A DNA stretch of 64,000 bases from NCBI RefSeq assembly GCF_033568475.1, contig NC_133122.1, positions 65,929,442 to 65,993,441 of the forward strand, written 5' to 3'. The notes below the pieces were generated by a model. It searched no databases and was not told the origin of the DNA. It saw nothing but the letters and a program-made list of their open reading frames with translations. The position numbers were made by a program, and so were the translations under genes. Positions 34,566-48,400 of the stretch are shown piece after piece (position 1 is the stretch's first letter; each line of letters begins with the position of its first letter). The stretch is from Henckelia pumila. Lineage: Eukaryota > Streptophyta > Magnoliopsida > Lamiales > Gesneriaceae.

Positions 34566-36055
34566 TGTAGTGACCCAACTCGGATCCACTACCTAATCAG
34601 AGTTATAGTAAAAGCGCACGCAATAAAAGCTTAAAGCGTAAAGAGCGGATAATTAAAATACAACAAATCCAATCGGCAGAATACAACCGACGCTATCACA
34701 ATTGTATAAATACTGTTATACAACCAAATCGAATGTTCAGGGTAAATAAATCTCTACCCTCTACAACCTCGCAAGCTCAATCCTGTTGAGAGCCGCCTGG
34801 ACCGTCCAGCCTCAAACCTACCCCCGCCACAAGGTACACAATACCCAAACACAGGGGCGTGAGCTAGAACACTCAATACGAATCAATGATATAAATACTA
34901 ATATGTGCACTCAGATGATTTAAAACTCAATTGAAAACACTTGCTCATGGCGCCGAGAATATACAGTACCGGCTAGAGAGCTACTCCGCGGGGTACTCGT
35001 ATACTCCATATCAGGGCTGAGTCAACCCCATCCTGACCCGAATCCAAAACAGGATACAAGTCTCATATGGAAACTGTCATACCTGACTCGAGTCCAAAAT
35101 AAGATCATCGTTCCCTATGGAGACTGTCAATGACTCACATCTCTCCGGATGCAGTCACACGTAAAATCATGTATGTGCTAAGACGATAAAACATGCTAAA
35201 ACATGATAAAACATATAACACATACTCATGCAACATATAAGCAAATATATCATGCCGGCTATCTCGGTCAGTACTTACGTACCTTTAACACTGCTGGTCA
35301 AACCTAGCTCTGCTGGTCTAGACTCCAAGCCTACTAGTCCAGTCTACTAGCTGCTACAATGCAAATATCCATGCATCAATAATTAAGCTCTAAAAGCCTT
35401 AACTAAGCTATTGCATACTCCTAAATATTTTTAGGATACCAAAGCTATACCTGCGTCCGTCGTTAGCCCTTTGCTGAAGATAGCCTCAAAACTAGGCCGT
35501 AGCTCCGCGACGATGTCTAGATCACTAAGCCACTTCTGGATTCCCCGTAGGATGCCTAGATCTCCCTAGATCTGAGTTAGAAGGCTTAGGAATTGAGAGA
35601 GAAGAGAGGAGATGAGCGAGTCACAAATGAACCTCGGCTCCTCTATTTATAGACAACATTCGGGCCGTCCGAACTCGGCTTCGGGCCCTCCGAACTGGTT
35701 CGGATCCTTCGATCATGACTTCGGATCGTCCGATCCTTACTTCGGGTCTTCCGAAGTCACATCAGTGATGTCATCCATGACGTCACCTTGCTAACGTAGT
35801 TGATGACGTAAGCCCTAACCCTGTTCGGATCCTCCGATCCCACCGACGGAGCCTCCGATCCTCTTCGGATCCTCCGAACTCCAGTTCGGAGCGTCCGAAC
35901 CTCTTGAGCCATGCCCACCATGTTCGAGTATCCTGGATCTGTTTCTGAAGTCCGTTATCCCATCAGGAACTTACATAATCATGTTTTACTTAATCTAACC
36001 ATGATCACGTGATTAATTACTCATTAATCACTAATTAGAAATGCGGGTTACTACA
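34566..36055 (-). mobile_element. 3' LTR of gypsy element B (1490 bp, minus strand)
   Basis: Plus-strand ends TGTAGTGACCC and GGTTACTACA. It is followed on the right by the complement of a polypurine tract (TTCTCCCCCACTT at 36056-36068), so B is read on the minus strand. The TATA box (minus CTATAAATAG) is at about 35644-35653, with the short inverted-repeat array at 35660-35905. About 40 mismatches to the other LTR by rough count. Confidence 0.93.
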
Positions 36056-36178
36056 TTCTCCCCCACTTAAGAAATTTCGTCCTCGAAATTTAAGTCTTAG
36101 AGGAAAACATAAATAGCCAACCAAACGTTCTTTATTACAACTGAACAAGTATAACTCGATACAAAGAAGTACAAAATC

Positions 36179-39100
36179 TCAAAATAACTCGGGAAGCTCG
36201 GCTAACATCCGGTTCTCCAACTCCCAAGTAGCTTCCTCTGTACCTCTGCGCTGCCATTGCACCATAACCAATGGTATTCGCTTGTTACGAAGTACTTTGT
36301 CCTTCCTGTCAAGAATCCGTAGGGGTTTTTCCACATAAGATAGATCCCGATCTACCTTTACCTCGGTCGGGTGCAAAATATGCAACTCGTCCGCCACATA
36401 CTGCCTCAACAAGGACACGTGGAATACATCGTGGATCTTCGAAAGATCAGGTGGCAAGGCCAGATGATAAGCAACATCCCCAACCTTCTCGAGAATCTCA
36501 AAAGGACCAATGAATCTAGGTGTTAGTTTACCCTTGCGACCAAACCTCATCACCTCCCGGAAAGGTGACACACGCAAGAAAACATACTCTCCTACCTCAA
36601 AATGAAGTGGCCTGCGGTGAGTGTTTGCATAGCTAGCCTGTCGATCCTGGGCTGCCTTAACCCTGCGTTGGATCAACTCTACTGCATCAATCATCTGCTG
36701 AATCATCTGAGGACCCTCAACCTGACGCTCACCAACCTCGTCCCAAAACAAAGGTGTACGACAACGGCGTCCATAAAGAGCCTCAAATGATGTCATGCCA
36801 ATGCTGCGATGGAAACTATTGTTATAGGTGAACTCCACCAATGGTAAATGATCATGCCACGCTGGACCAAAATCCATCACCACCGCGCGAAGCATATCCT
36901 CTAGAGTGCGAATAGTACGCTCCGACTGTCCGTCCGTCTCTGGATAATAAGCCGTATTCAAGCTCAAAGTAGTACCAAGGGCTCGCTGGAAACTACCCCA
37001 AAATCTCGAGGTGAATCTCGGATCTCTATCGCTGACAATACTCAACGGAATCCCATGCAATCGAACAATCTCTCGCACATACAATTGCGCCATCCTATCG
37101 AAGGTGTAATCACGGTTATAGGGAAGAAAATGCGCTGACTTCGACAACCGATCCACGACAACCCAAATAGCGTCACAATTCTTGGAAGACATAGGCAAAT
37201 GGGTGACAAAGTCCATCGTCACATGCTCCCACTTCCATTCAGGAATCTCTAAGCTGTGAAGTAACCCTCCGGGTCGTCTAAACTCTACCTTGACTTGTTG
37301 ACACACAAGGCATCGGGATACGAACTGATAAATGCTGCGCTTCATCCCTTTCCACCAAAATCGAGTGCGAAGATCCTTATACATCTTCATGATGCCTAGA
37401 TGTACAGAGAATCGACTACGGTGAGCTTGCGATAAGATCACATCCCTCAAAGTAGAGTCCTCGGGTACCACAACTCGACCAGAAAGACACAACAGACCGT
37501 CTCCTTGCAGATGAAATCCAGAAGTGTTATCACCTTCAGCCAGCCGGGCCAACTTCTGAGTCTTCAGATCAGAATTTTGAGCTTCCCGAATTCTTCTGTA
37601 TAGTGCTGGCTCTGCAAGCACAGAAGAGACACGAATCCCTTGTTGTTCTTTCTTATGACGGAACGTGAATCCCAAAGAACAACACTCCTCCACTGCCTTC
37701 AAAACCGAACTGGTACGAATGGAACTCATATAAACTTTGCGACTAAGCGCATCAGCAACAGGATTTGAAGAACCTGGATGGTACTTGATCTCACAATCGT
37801 AATCCTTCAACAGATCCATCCAACGACGTTGCCGCATGTTCAACTCAGCCTGTGTGAACAGATACTTCAAACTCTTATGATCGGTGAAGATCACGAATCG
37901 TTCTCTGTACAAATAGTGACGCCATATCTTAAGAGCAAAGACAATGGCTGCAAGCTCTAAATCATGTACGGGATAGTTCTCCTCATGAGTCTTCAGCTGT
38001 CTGGAAGCATAGGCAATCACGTGGCCATTCTAAGTCAACACACACCCCAAACCCTGGAGAGAAGCATCAGTGAAGACTACAAAATCACCTGATCCAGACG
38101 TAAAGCAAGAACTGGAGCTGTCATCAGACGACGTCTCAACTCACAAAAACTGTCTTCACAAGCATCAGACCAAACGAAAGAAACGTCTTTCTTCGTCAAC
38201 TGAGTCAAAGGCTTAGCTATCTGAGAGAAATTCTCCACAAAACGACGATAGTATCCTGCTAAATCAAGGAAACTACGAATCTCAGAAACTGTAGTCGGAC
38301 GTGACCAATTCAAAATCGCCTCTGTCTTGCTAGGATCAACAGATACGCCATCCTGAGAAATGACATGACCAAGGAACACAACTCGATCAATCCAGAAGTC
38401 ACACTTACTCAGCTTTGCGTACAACTGTCTCTCCCTCAAGACCTGAAGTACAGTATAGAGATGGTAGGCATGCTCATCCATGCTGCGAGAATACACCAAA
38501 ATGTCATCGATGAACATCACCACGAACTTATCCAAAAAGTCGCGGAAAACTCTGTTCATCAGATCCATAAAAACATCTGGAGCATTCGTCAAACCAAACG
38601 GCATCACTAGAAACTCATAGTGTCCATACCGCGTACGAAATGTTGTCTTAGGAACATCCTCCTGTCAAACTCGCAATTGATGATACCCAGACCGAAGATC
38701 AATCTTCGAATAGACAGAAGTACCCTGCAACTGATCAAAGAGATCATCTATCCGCGGAAGAGGATACTTATTCTTCACTGTCACTTGATTCAACTGACGG
38801 TAGTCAATACACAACCGCATCGAACCATCTTTCTTCTTGACAAACAGTATTGGGGCTCCCCATGTCGAAACACTAGGTCTAATATAACCCTTATCAAGAA
38901 GATCTTGCAATTGCTTCTGCATCTCTTTCATTTCTGACGGTGCCAATCGGTAAGGAGTTCTGGAAATCGGTGCAGTCCCTGGCACTAACTCAATGTCAAA
39001 CTCAATCTCCCTTACTGGTGGAAAACCTGGAATCTCTTCCGGAAATACATCTGGAAAGTCTCGAACCACTGGTATCTCTTGGATATCTGGCTCTCCTAAG

Positions 39101-40671
39101 GATGCGTCAATGGCGTAGATAAGGTAGCCTTCCCCGCCAGACTCTAAAGCACGTCGGGCCTTCAGAGCTGAAACCACTGGCATCGGGGGTCGCGCTCCCT
39201 CACCATAGAAATACCATGACATGTCATCCTCTGGACGAAACTGGACGAACCTCTGATAGCAATCCACTATCGCTCGGTAGGTAGTCAATAGATCTATCCC
39301 AATGATGCAATCGAAATCCTCCATCGCTAGAATCATTAAGTTAGCACTAAGCTGATGTCCCTCAAAATCCAAAACACAACCCCCAACTAGACACTTGGCT
39401 AAAACCTCGCTCCCCATAGGAGTAGAAACCACTAGCAACACGTTTAAAGGAATAAATGGCAATCTATACTTCTTAGTGAAACGTGCTGAGACAAAAGAAT
39501 GTGATGCACCGGTATCAATTAAAACATATGCAGGAAAACCACATAAACTACAGATACCTGCAATCATCCGATCGCTGTCAGCCTCTGCCTGCTCCTGGTT
39601 AAGCGCAAAGACCTGACCCTGGGTACGTTGCCTCAAAGAAGAATGACCCCGAGAAGGAGTCTGAGTAGGCTGTCTCTGAGACTGCTTCAGATGCTGGCGC
39701 TGCTGCAAAAACTGCTGCTGGAAAGGTGGCTGCTGGTACTGAGGTGGCTGAACAGATGCCTGAGAACCTCCAGAACCACTCGCTGCCCCAATCAGCATAG
39801 GACAATCTCTCTTCATGTGACCCTTCTGGCCACACTGGAAACATGCAGTGGTCGATTGACCACACTGTCCTGGCGGATGCCTGCATCGGCACTGAGTACA
39901 CCGGTTCGGTCTCTGACCACCAAAACGATGTACCCCACCGGATCCAGAGGAAGAAGAAGAAGTACCTCCTGGCTTCTTAAAGGACTGTCCTCTCGGACCC
40001 AAAGCACTAGCACTCGCTGATTTGGAAGAAGAAGAGTAAAGTCCCTTGTTCCTCTGAATACTGTCCTCGGCCTGGCGACAACGGTCCACCAAATCTTCGT
40101 AAGTCCCATCGCTGCCCACAGCAACCATACGATGAATGTCAGGATTCAAACCCTGAAGGAAATGATCAAACTTCGCCATAGAACTATCAGCAATATGAGG
40201 ACAAAAGGGTAGCAGATCAAAGAACTTCTGCTGGTACTCCTCGATCGTCATCGTCCCCTGTCGCAAACTCAACAACTCACTGGCTTTCGCCTGACGAAGA
40301 GCTGGAGGAAAATAAAATCTCTGATAGGCAGTACGGAACTCAACCCAAGTAGCTGCACCTCTAGCTACTATGAACGGTGCGGAAGAAGATCTCCACCACT
40401 TCCTCGCTCTGCCCTTAAGCATAAAGGCAAGAATCTCCATCCTATCTTCAGCCGTGCAACGGAACTCCTGGAAGCACTGCTCCATCCTCTTCATCCAATC
40501 CTCCGCCTCTTCAGCTGTCTCACCACCCGTCAAAGGCTTCGGGCTAACTTCCTTAAACCTACGCATGCTCACTCGCCTGCGCTCCTCGGGCTATCACCAA
40601 CGTCTACGATCATCTGGATCGCTCCAACGACCGCCGTCTACGCTACCGTGACTCTCGTCGTAATCTGCCAT
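36179..40671 (-). pseudogene. gag-pol of gypsy element B
   Basis: The start ATG at 40671 (MADYDESHGSV) is followed by two consecutive in-frame stops (TGA TAG) near 40591-40596, then a long frame. This has gag, a CCHC knuckle ([14 protein letters not shown]), protease [11 protein letters not shown] and RT up to GYHQLRV, then TGA (near 38664). The same frame continues with FIDDILVYS to about 38095, where a one-base loss shifts frame, followed by another stop near 38020. RNase H, integrase ([45 protein letters not shown]) and a chromodomain-like end ([14 protein letters not shown]) are open to 36179. It is a recently dead copy with complete domain order. Confidence 0.93.
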
Positions 40672-40731
40672 CTGTTACATAAGAACAGATAATTACTTAA
40701 TCCGCTTTATGATATTCCCAGTGCAATGCGT

Positions 40732-40744
40732 CTCTCTGATACCA
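40732..40744 (-). other. primer-binding site of element B
   Basis: Plus-strand CTCTGATACCA is the complement of TGGTATCAGAG, four bases from the LTR edge at 40749; initiator tRNA-Met type. Confidence 0.85.
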
Positions 40745-40748
40745 AAAA

Positions 40749-42256
40749 TGTAGTGACCCAACCCGGATCCACAACCTAATCAGAGTTATAGTAAAAGCGC
40801 ACGCAATAAAAGCTTAAAGCGTAAAGAGCGGATAATTAAAATACAACAAATCCAATCGGCAGAATACAACCAACGCTATCAAAATTGTATAAATACTGTT
40901 ATACAACCAAATCGAATGTTCAGGGTAAATAAATCCCTATCCTCTACAACCTCACAAGCTCAATCCTGCTGAGAGCCGCTTGGACCGTCCAGCCTCAAAC
41001 CTGCCCCGCGACAAGGTACACAATACCCAAACACAGGGGCGTGAGCTAGAACGCTCAATACGAAGCAATGATATAAATACTAATATGTGCACACAGATGA
41101 TTTAAAACTCAAGTGAAAACACTTGCTCATGGCGCCGAAAATATACAGTACCGGCTAGAGAGCTACTCCGCGGGGTACTCGTATACTCCATATCAGGGCT
41201 GAGTCAACCCCATCCTGACCCGAATCCAAAACAGGATACAAGTCCCATATGGAAACTGTCATACCTGACTCGAGTCCAAAATGAGATCATCGTTCCCTAT
41301 GGAGACTGTCAATGACTCACATCTCTCCGGATGCAGTCACACGTAAAATCATGTATGTGCTAAGACGGTAAAACATGCTAAAACATGATAAAACATATAG
41401 CACATACTCATGCAACATATAAGCAAATATATCATGCCGGCTATCTCGGTCAGTACTTACGTACCTCTAACACTGCTGGTCAAACCTAGCTCTGCTGGTC
41501 TAGACTCCAAGCCTACTAGTCCAGTCTACTAGCTGCTACAATGCAAATATCCATGCATCAACAATTAAGCTCTAAAAGCCTTAACTAAGCTATTGCATAC
41601 TCCTAAATATTTTTAGGATTCCAAAGCTATACCTGCATCCGTCGTTAGCCCTTTGCTGAAGATAGCCTCAAAACTAGGCAGTAGCTCCGCGACGACGTCT
41701 AGATCACTAAGCCACTTCCGGATTCCCCGTAGGACGCCTAGATCTCCCTAGATCTGAGTTAGAAGGCTTAGGAATTGAGAGAGAAGAGAGGAGATGAGCG
41801 AGTCACAAATGAACCTCGGCTCCTCTATTTATAGGCAACGTTCGGGCCGTCCGAACTCGGATTTGGGCCCTCCGAACTGGTTCGGATCCTCCGATCATGA
41901 CTTCGGATCGTCCGAACACGATCGAACCGTCCGATCCTTACTTCGGGTCTTCCGAAGTCACATCAGTGATGTCATCCATGACGTCACCTTGCTGACGTAG
42001 TTGATGACGTAAGCCCTAACCCTGTTCGGATCCTTCGATCCCACCGACGGAGCCTCCGATCCTCTTAGGATCCTCCAAACTCCAGTTCGGAGCGTCCGAA
42101 CCTCCCGAGCCATGCCCACCATGTTCGAGTATCCTGGATCTGTTTTTGAAGTCCGTTATCCCATCAGGAACTTACATAATCATGATTTACTTAATCTAAC
42201 CATGATCACGTGATTAATTACTCATTAATCACTAATTAAAAATGCGGGTTAATACA
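40749..42256 (-). mobile_element. 5' LTR of gypsy element B (1508 bp)
   Basis: Aligns with 34566-36055 over its full length with scattered substitutions. It contains an extra piece of about 20 bp (around 41909-41930, GAACACGATCGAACCGTCC) that adds one more copy of the inverted-repeat motif. It ends TTAATACA where the partner has TTACTACA. Confidence 0.93.
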
Positions 42257-42261
42257 GATTA
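42257..42261. other. target duplication of element B, right (GATTA)
   Basis: Identical to 34561-34565. Confidence 0.92.
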
Positions 42262-43258
42262 CATGGGATTCTAGTGAGTATAGTTAGTGATAGAGACCCG
42301 CGATTTACCTCACGTTTTTGGGGTAGTTTTCAGCAGGCTTTGGGTACCACTCTGAGTTTGAGCACTACATATCATCCGGAGACTGATGGGCAGTCAGAGC
42401 AGACAATTCGTACGCTGGAGAATATGCTACGTTCTTCTGTCATGAATTTTGTTTTGTCTTGGCAGGATCAGTTACCTTTGATCGAATTTGCCTACAATAA
42501 CAATTATCATCGTAGTATTGATATGGCACCTTTCGAGGCATTGTATGGTCGACGGTGTCGTACTCCGTTATTCTGGGATGAAGTCGGAGAACGACAAGTC
42601 GAGGGTCCTGAGTTGGTGCAGCAGATTGTAGATAAGGTAGATTTGATCAAGCGGAGGATCAAAGCTGCTCAAGATAGACAAGCCAGTTATGCTAATATTC
42701 ATCGCAGGTCATTACAGTTTGAGACTTGTGAATATGTGTTCCTACGAGTATCACCTTTCAGGAAGGTGATGAGATTCGGTGTGAAAGGCAAGTTGTCACC
42801 TCGTTTCATTGGGTCTTTCCAGATACTGGACAAGATTGGAGATGTTGCTTATCGTTTGGCGTTACCGCCATATCTTTCCAGTATACATAATGTTTTTCAT
42901 GTGTCGTTACTTTGACAGTACATAGCTGATGAATCACATGTAATTCAATCTACTGATGTTCAGCTAAATCCAGATCTGTCGTATGTTGAACGACCACTCC
43001 GTATCCTAGACAGGAAGGAGAAAATTCTTCAGAACAAGACTATACCACTTGTGATGGTACAGTGGCAGCGCCGAGGCGTTGAAGAAGCAACTTGGGAAAC
43101 CGAGAGCTATATGCGGGCTGAATATCCTGAGTTGCTTACTTTGTACTTTTGATTACCATGTAAAGATGTAATTACAGTTGTTGTAATAAAACATGGTTTG
43201 ATGTTTCATATTGTTATCTTGATTTGTCTTTAGAATTTATTTCGCGGATGAAATATCT

Positions 43259-43272
43259 AAAGGTGGGGAGAA
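43259..43272 (+). other. polypurine tract of element A
   Basis: AAAGGTGGGGAGAA immediately precedes the 3' LTR start TGTAGTAACCC. Confidence 0.85.
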
Positions 43273-44105
43273 TGTAGTAACCCAGATTTCCATTTTAAGA
43301 TAATAATATGTTAAACATGATTAAGGGTTGGTGATTAACCAAATCTGGGGTTTAATCGGACTTCAGAATCAAGAATTGGATTTTCATTTTTTGAGCCAAT
43401 TCGGACGGTCCGAAGAGGACTTCGGACGGCCCGAACTCAGCACACCGGGGGCTCCAAAGGTGAGCTTGTTGACTTCGGAGTTAAGGCAAGTTTGGACGAT
43501 CCGAAGTAGGATCGGACGGCCCAAACTTCACATGTGTCAAGTAGGCAGGATTACTCAGCCATGGTTTTTGACAAGTGTCGAATTTAGGACACTTCGGATG
43601 ACCCGAAGTGGTGATCGGACGGTCCGAACTCGACGTGTCTCGCATGCAGGCAGTGAGTTGGATTGAACGATCCGAACCCCAGTTCGGAGGGCCCGAACTC
43701 GATCAGAAATTTTCCTATAAATAGGACTCGTTCGATTTCAATTTGAATTACAAATTTCCGAGTTTCCTTCTTCAGTTATATAGTGTGAGTTATACACTTT
43801 AGGGCCCTATCGGTTATAATCGAGGTTCTGGAAGAATAACCAAGGTGTGTTTATAGTCATCCGGGTCCAGCGACTCCAAAGGGCTATCTACGGACGAAGG
43901 TATGGTCCAGGAATCTATTTAAGTTTTGGGAGTACTTATTAGCTTAGTTAAGGCTTATGGAACTTGTGTAGTGATACGATAAACTTTTGAATATAGGCTT
44001 GGAACCTAGGATCTACTATACATGAACTAGCCTAGAGGTACGTACACATTGACTGAGATTGCCAGCGAGTATACATGTTTATATGTTGCATTTATTTGGC
44101 ATTAT
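43273..44105 (+). mobile_element. 3' LTR of element A, truncated by element C
   Basis: Matches the first part of 27307-28777 closely (with a small extra motif near 43411-43428) and stops after GGCATTAT. Element C starts there with its own TGTAGTAGCCC. The remainder of the LTR is not found further right. Confidence 0.92.
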
Positions 44106-45424
44106 TGTAGTAGCCCGTAACCAAAATCAGTAATTAAAGGATTAATCATAATTACTTGGGTAGAGTTCGGAAGCTCTGAAGGTGAACAGGATCGGAAGCT
44201 CCGAAGGTGGATCGGAAGCTCCGATGGTATTACGTCAGGCATGACGTGTGGCAAGATCGGAAGCTCCGATCAGGATCGGAAGCTCCGATCACCCCTATCC
44301 GAAGTCAACAAGTGATATTTTGACACGTGGTAGATCAGGATCTTCGAAAGTTCCGATGGCAGGATCGAACGTTCCGATCGAGGTTCGGACGTTCCGATCG
44401 AGGATCGGAAGTTCCGATCGTTGTCTATAAATAGAAGGCCGCGAATTCATTTTCAAATTGCCAATTCCGGATTTCCTCTCTAACTCTAGTCGTATTCGAG
44501 TTGTTCTAGCCTTCCTAAGCTTACGCCGGGAGTCGTCGAGGCATTCGATAGTCATAGCGGAGTTGTGCCCAAGTTCTGGAGGCATCGACATCAAAGGGCT
44601 AACGACGGACGAAGGTATAGCTTTTGCTTTCTATAAATATTTAAGAGTATGCAATAGCTTAGTTAAGGCTTTTAGAGCACTTTAATGATAGTAGTATCAT
44701 TTGGCAGTGTAGAGCAGACTATAGGCGTGGACCTAGAGTTGGTAGAGCTTGCACTGTTTTGAGGTACGAAAGTACTGTTCAAGATATCCTGACTGAGTAT
44801 GCATGTATTATGTGACTGCATGGTTTATATGTCATTGATTTATGCTGCATTCATTTTCATACTGAGCTATCTCCTTCGAGATGTCTGTTAGTAGGGTTTT
44901 TCCCTATCCTGTTAGTGGTTGGATTTCCATCGATTTGGGTCCGGCATATCCACTTGTATTATGGTATGGGAGCCACCTCCTGAAGCGACGGCACAGCGTG
45001 CTAAATTACCAGGGCCCGGTCTGTCTCTGTTATCTGATCCTTGACCTCGAGTTTTTAGGGAGTTCACTTTACATGCATGTATACTCATACTCTCGTACTG
45101 AGCGTTTTATGCTCACGTATCGTACTCTGTGTTTCTGGACACCCTATTCCATGGGGCAGGTTTGCGATTGGACGAGACGGGTGGATCCAAGAGGGGCTAG
45201 TCAGTGGTTGACCAGCTGGAGCTTCGTCTAGGTTTTATTTCTATTGTTTTGAGGTTGATACAGCTATTCGATTTGGTTGTATATTATTTGGATAAATTAC
45301 AGATTCCTTTACTTAGGATTGTATAATGTTTTTGGTTTCCGCAGTTTTATTCTGTTATCTAATTAATTAAGTTAATTGCATGCCTAAGTTCTGTTAGTAG
45401 GTGATCCGGGTAAGGGTCACTACA
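44106..45424 (+). mobile_element. 5' LTR of gypsy element C (1319 bp)
   Basis: TG...CA ends (TGTAGTAGCCCG to GGGTCACTACA), followed by the Met primer site at 45429-45440. The TATA box CTATAAATAG is at about 44424. Nine words of the GATCGGAAGCTCCGATC type lie between 44165 and 44420. Confidence 0.93.
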
Positions 45425-45428
45425 TTTA

Positions 45429-45440
45429 TGGTATCAGAGC
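45429..45440 (+). other. primer-binding site of element C
   Basis: TGGTATCAGAGC four bases after the LTR end. Confidence 0.9.
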
Positions 45441-45499
45441 ATGCATAGTATTCTTGGGATTTAGATTCTGCATAAGGTAACCGTGAGGTACTTTTGTAG

Positions 45500-48400
45500 A
45501 TGGCAGATCGTGACGACCGGAGTTCTCATGGCAGTATTGGTGGGCGTTGGGGTGATGCCGACCGGGAGCCTCGTCGAGAACGGCATCATCGTCATCATGA
45601 CGACGAGCATTTCACTGTGCGTCGATTCTTAGCTATGGGTCCTAAGCCCTTAGTTGGAGGTGAGTCTCCGGAGGATGCGGAGAACTGGTTAGATCGCATG
45701 GAGATGACTTTTCAGACTTTCCAATGCACCGAGGAGCAGAAGATGGAGAACCTGGGTTATCTTCTGGATGGACGTGCGCGCAGGTGGTGGAGGTTTACTT
45801 CTGCACCTTTTGTTGCGGCAAGAGGAGTGACCACCTGGGCCGAGTTCCGCACAGCTTTTCAGAAGCTGTATTTTCCTCCTGCACTCCGTCAGTCGAAGGC
45901 AGGCGAGCTTCTGAGTCTGCGACAGGGAGCCATGTCTATTGATGAGTATCAGCAGAAGTTCTTTGATCTGCTATCATATTTCCCCGAGATTGCTGACAGC
46001 TCTGGGATGAAGTATAATCTGTTCCTTCAGGGCCTTAACCCTAAGATCCATGACCGTGTGGTGGTTGGCGACGACATGTCCTACGAGGGTTTGGTGAGCC
46101 GTTGTCACCAAGCGGAGGACAGCATTCGGCGGAACAGGTCTTTACCTCAGTCGAGGCCTGCTAGTTCTTTGGGTCCCCGTGCCCAAACTTTTAAGAAGTC
46201 TGGATCTTCTTCTTCCTCTGGCTCTGCTGGTGTTGTCCGTTTCGGTAAGAAGGACAAGTGTGATCACTGTGGGAAGAACCATCCATCCGACAAGTGCCGT
46301 AGAGCTTCTGGTGCTTATTTCCATTGTGGAGAGACTGGTCATATCCGGAGAGATTGTCCACTATCTGGGGGAGGCGGTTCTAGTTCTGGTTCAGGATCTG
46401 GTTCTCAGGCCACCGTTCAGCAGAGGTCACAGGGACAGCCTGCTGGGAGTTCTCATTTGAGGCCACGAGCTTTTGGCCAGGTGTTTGCCCTGAGACATGA
46501 TCAGGTAGTGGAGGAGAATGAGAAAGTCATCGCAGGTACATTTCTGCTTTATGGTATACCTGCTCTTGTACTTATTGACACTGGTGCATCTCATTCCTTC
46601 ATTTCTGCACGTTTTGTTAAGAGGCATAAGTTACCATGCATTGCACTAGACGTAGTGATGTCTGTTTCTACTCCGACGGGCCAATCTGCTTTGGCTAAGC
46701 GTCTAGTGATGGGTTGCCCTTTAGAGTTCGAAGGGAACATTCTGTTAGCAAATCTCATGGTCCTGGCGATGGACGACTTTGATTGCATTCTGGGAATAGA
46801 TATGTTGACTACCTATCGAGCTTCAATGGACTGCTATCAGAGATTAGTACGCTTTCATCCAGAGGGGAGTGAGAGCTGGTTTTTCTATGGTGAGGGAGCG
46901 CGACCTCCGATTCCTTTGGTATCAGCTTTAAGAGCCTGTCGAGCTCTAGAGTCTGGTGGGGAAGGCTACCTTATCTATGCAGTTGATTTGTCCGCTGAGA
47001 GTATTGGGATAGAGAGCATTCCTGTTGTGGATGAATTTCCAGATGTATTTCCTGATGAGATTCTGGGTTTTTCTCTTGCTAGGGAAGTCGAGTTTGGCAT
47101 AGTGTTGATGCCGGGTACTTCGCCTATTTCTCGAGCACCGTATCGTCTGGCTCCGTCAGAGATGCGTGAGTTGAAGAATCAGCTACAGGATCTTTTGGAC
47201 AAGGGATACATTCGTCCTAGTGTATCTCCTTGGGGAGCTCTTGTTCTTTTTGTAAAGAAAAAGGATGGGTCGATGCGGCTGTGCATTGACTATCGGCAGC
47301 TGAATCGAGTCACTTTGAAGAACAAGTATCCGTTGCCTCATATTGATGACTTATTTGATCAGCTGTAGGGCACGTCAGTTTACTCCAAGATTGACTTGAG
47401 ATCTGGGTATCATCAGTTGAGAGTCCGTGATCAGAACGTAGTCAAGACTGCATTCCGTACTCGCTATGGGCATTACGAGTTCCTAGTGATGCCATTTGGT
47501 TTGACTAATGCGCCGGCTATATTCATGGATTTGATGAACCGTGTCTTCAGGGAGTATTTGGACAAGTTTGTCGTGGTCTTCATTAACGACATCTTGGTGT
47601 ATTCGCGTAATACAAAAGAGCATGTTTCTCACTTGCGGTTGGTACTGCAGACTCTTCGAGATGAGCAGTTGTACGCCAAGCTGAGAAAGTGTGAGTTCTG
47701 GATGGATAGAGTGGTCTTTCTTGGCCATATCATATCCAGGGAGGGGATTTCTGTTGATCCAAGCAAGATTGAAGCGGTACTTAATTGGTCGCATCCGACG
47801 ACAGTTGCTGAGATCCATAGTTTTCTGGGTCTAGCAGGGTATTATCGTCGCTTCATTCTGAACTTCTCTCAGTTAGCTCGACCGTTGACGCAGCTTACCC
47901 GCAAGGGTATGGATTTCAAGTGGTCCTCCGAGTGTGAGTAGAATTTTTGTGAGCTTCGATGGCGGTTGACTTCTGCGCCAGTGTTGGCATTACCGTCAGG
48001 ATCTGAAGGGTATGTGGTATACACTGATGCTTCTCTTCAGGGGTTAGGTTGTGTTCTGACTCAGAATGGGCATGTGATCGCATACGCTTCTAGACAGCTG
48101 AAGCTTCACGAGGACAACTATCCAGTCCATGATTTGGAATTGGCAGCCATTATGTTTGCTTTGAAGATCTGGTGTCATTATCTGTATGGCGAGAAATTTG
48201 AGATCTTCACCGACCATAAGAGTCTCAAGTATTTGTTCACTCAGGCGGAGTTGAACATGAGGCAGAGACGTTGGATGGACTTGCTTAAGGACTATGATTG
48301 CGAGATTAAGTACCATCCAGGAGCTGCTAATCTCACCGCTGATGTTTTGAGTCGCAAGATGCGACTATCCGCACTTCAGACTTGTTCGATGTCTAGTGCG

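Larger units (their letters stand above)
28888..43152 (+). pseudogene. gag-pol of gypsy element A, interrupted and mutated
   Basis: The frame starts at ATG 28888 (gag), continues with three in-frame stops near 29134-29235, then 29281-30778 (gag, CCHC knuckle CYICGEQGYLRRDC, protease VLIDIGASHSF, start of reverse transcriptase). After the Copia LTR it resumes at 32594 with RT (FIDDILVYS), RNase H ([13 protein letters not shown]) and integrase ([20 protein letters not shown], then TMDFVTHLP). Element B interrupts it at 34566, and it resumes at 42262 with [25 protein letters not shown] and a chromodomain-like tail. Additional stops lie near 32869 and 42913. The protease motif has Ile where DTGA has Thr. 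Inactive. Organisation (PR-RT-RH-IN-chromodomain, Met primer) fits a chromovirus, probably Tekay/Del-like. Confidence 0.92.
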
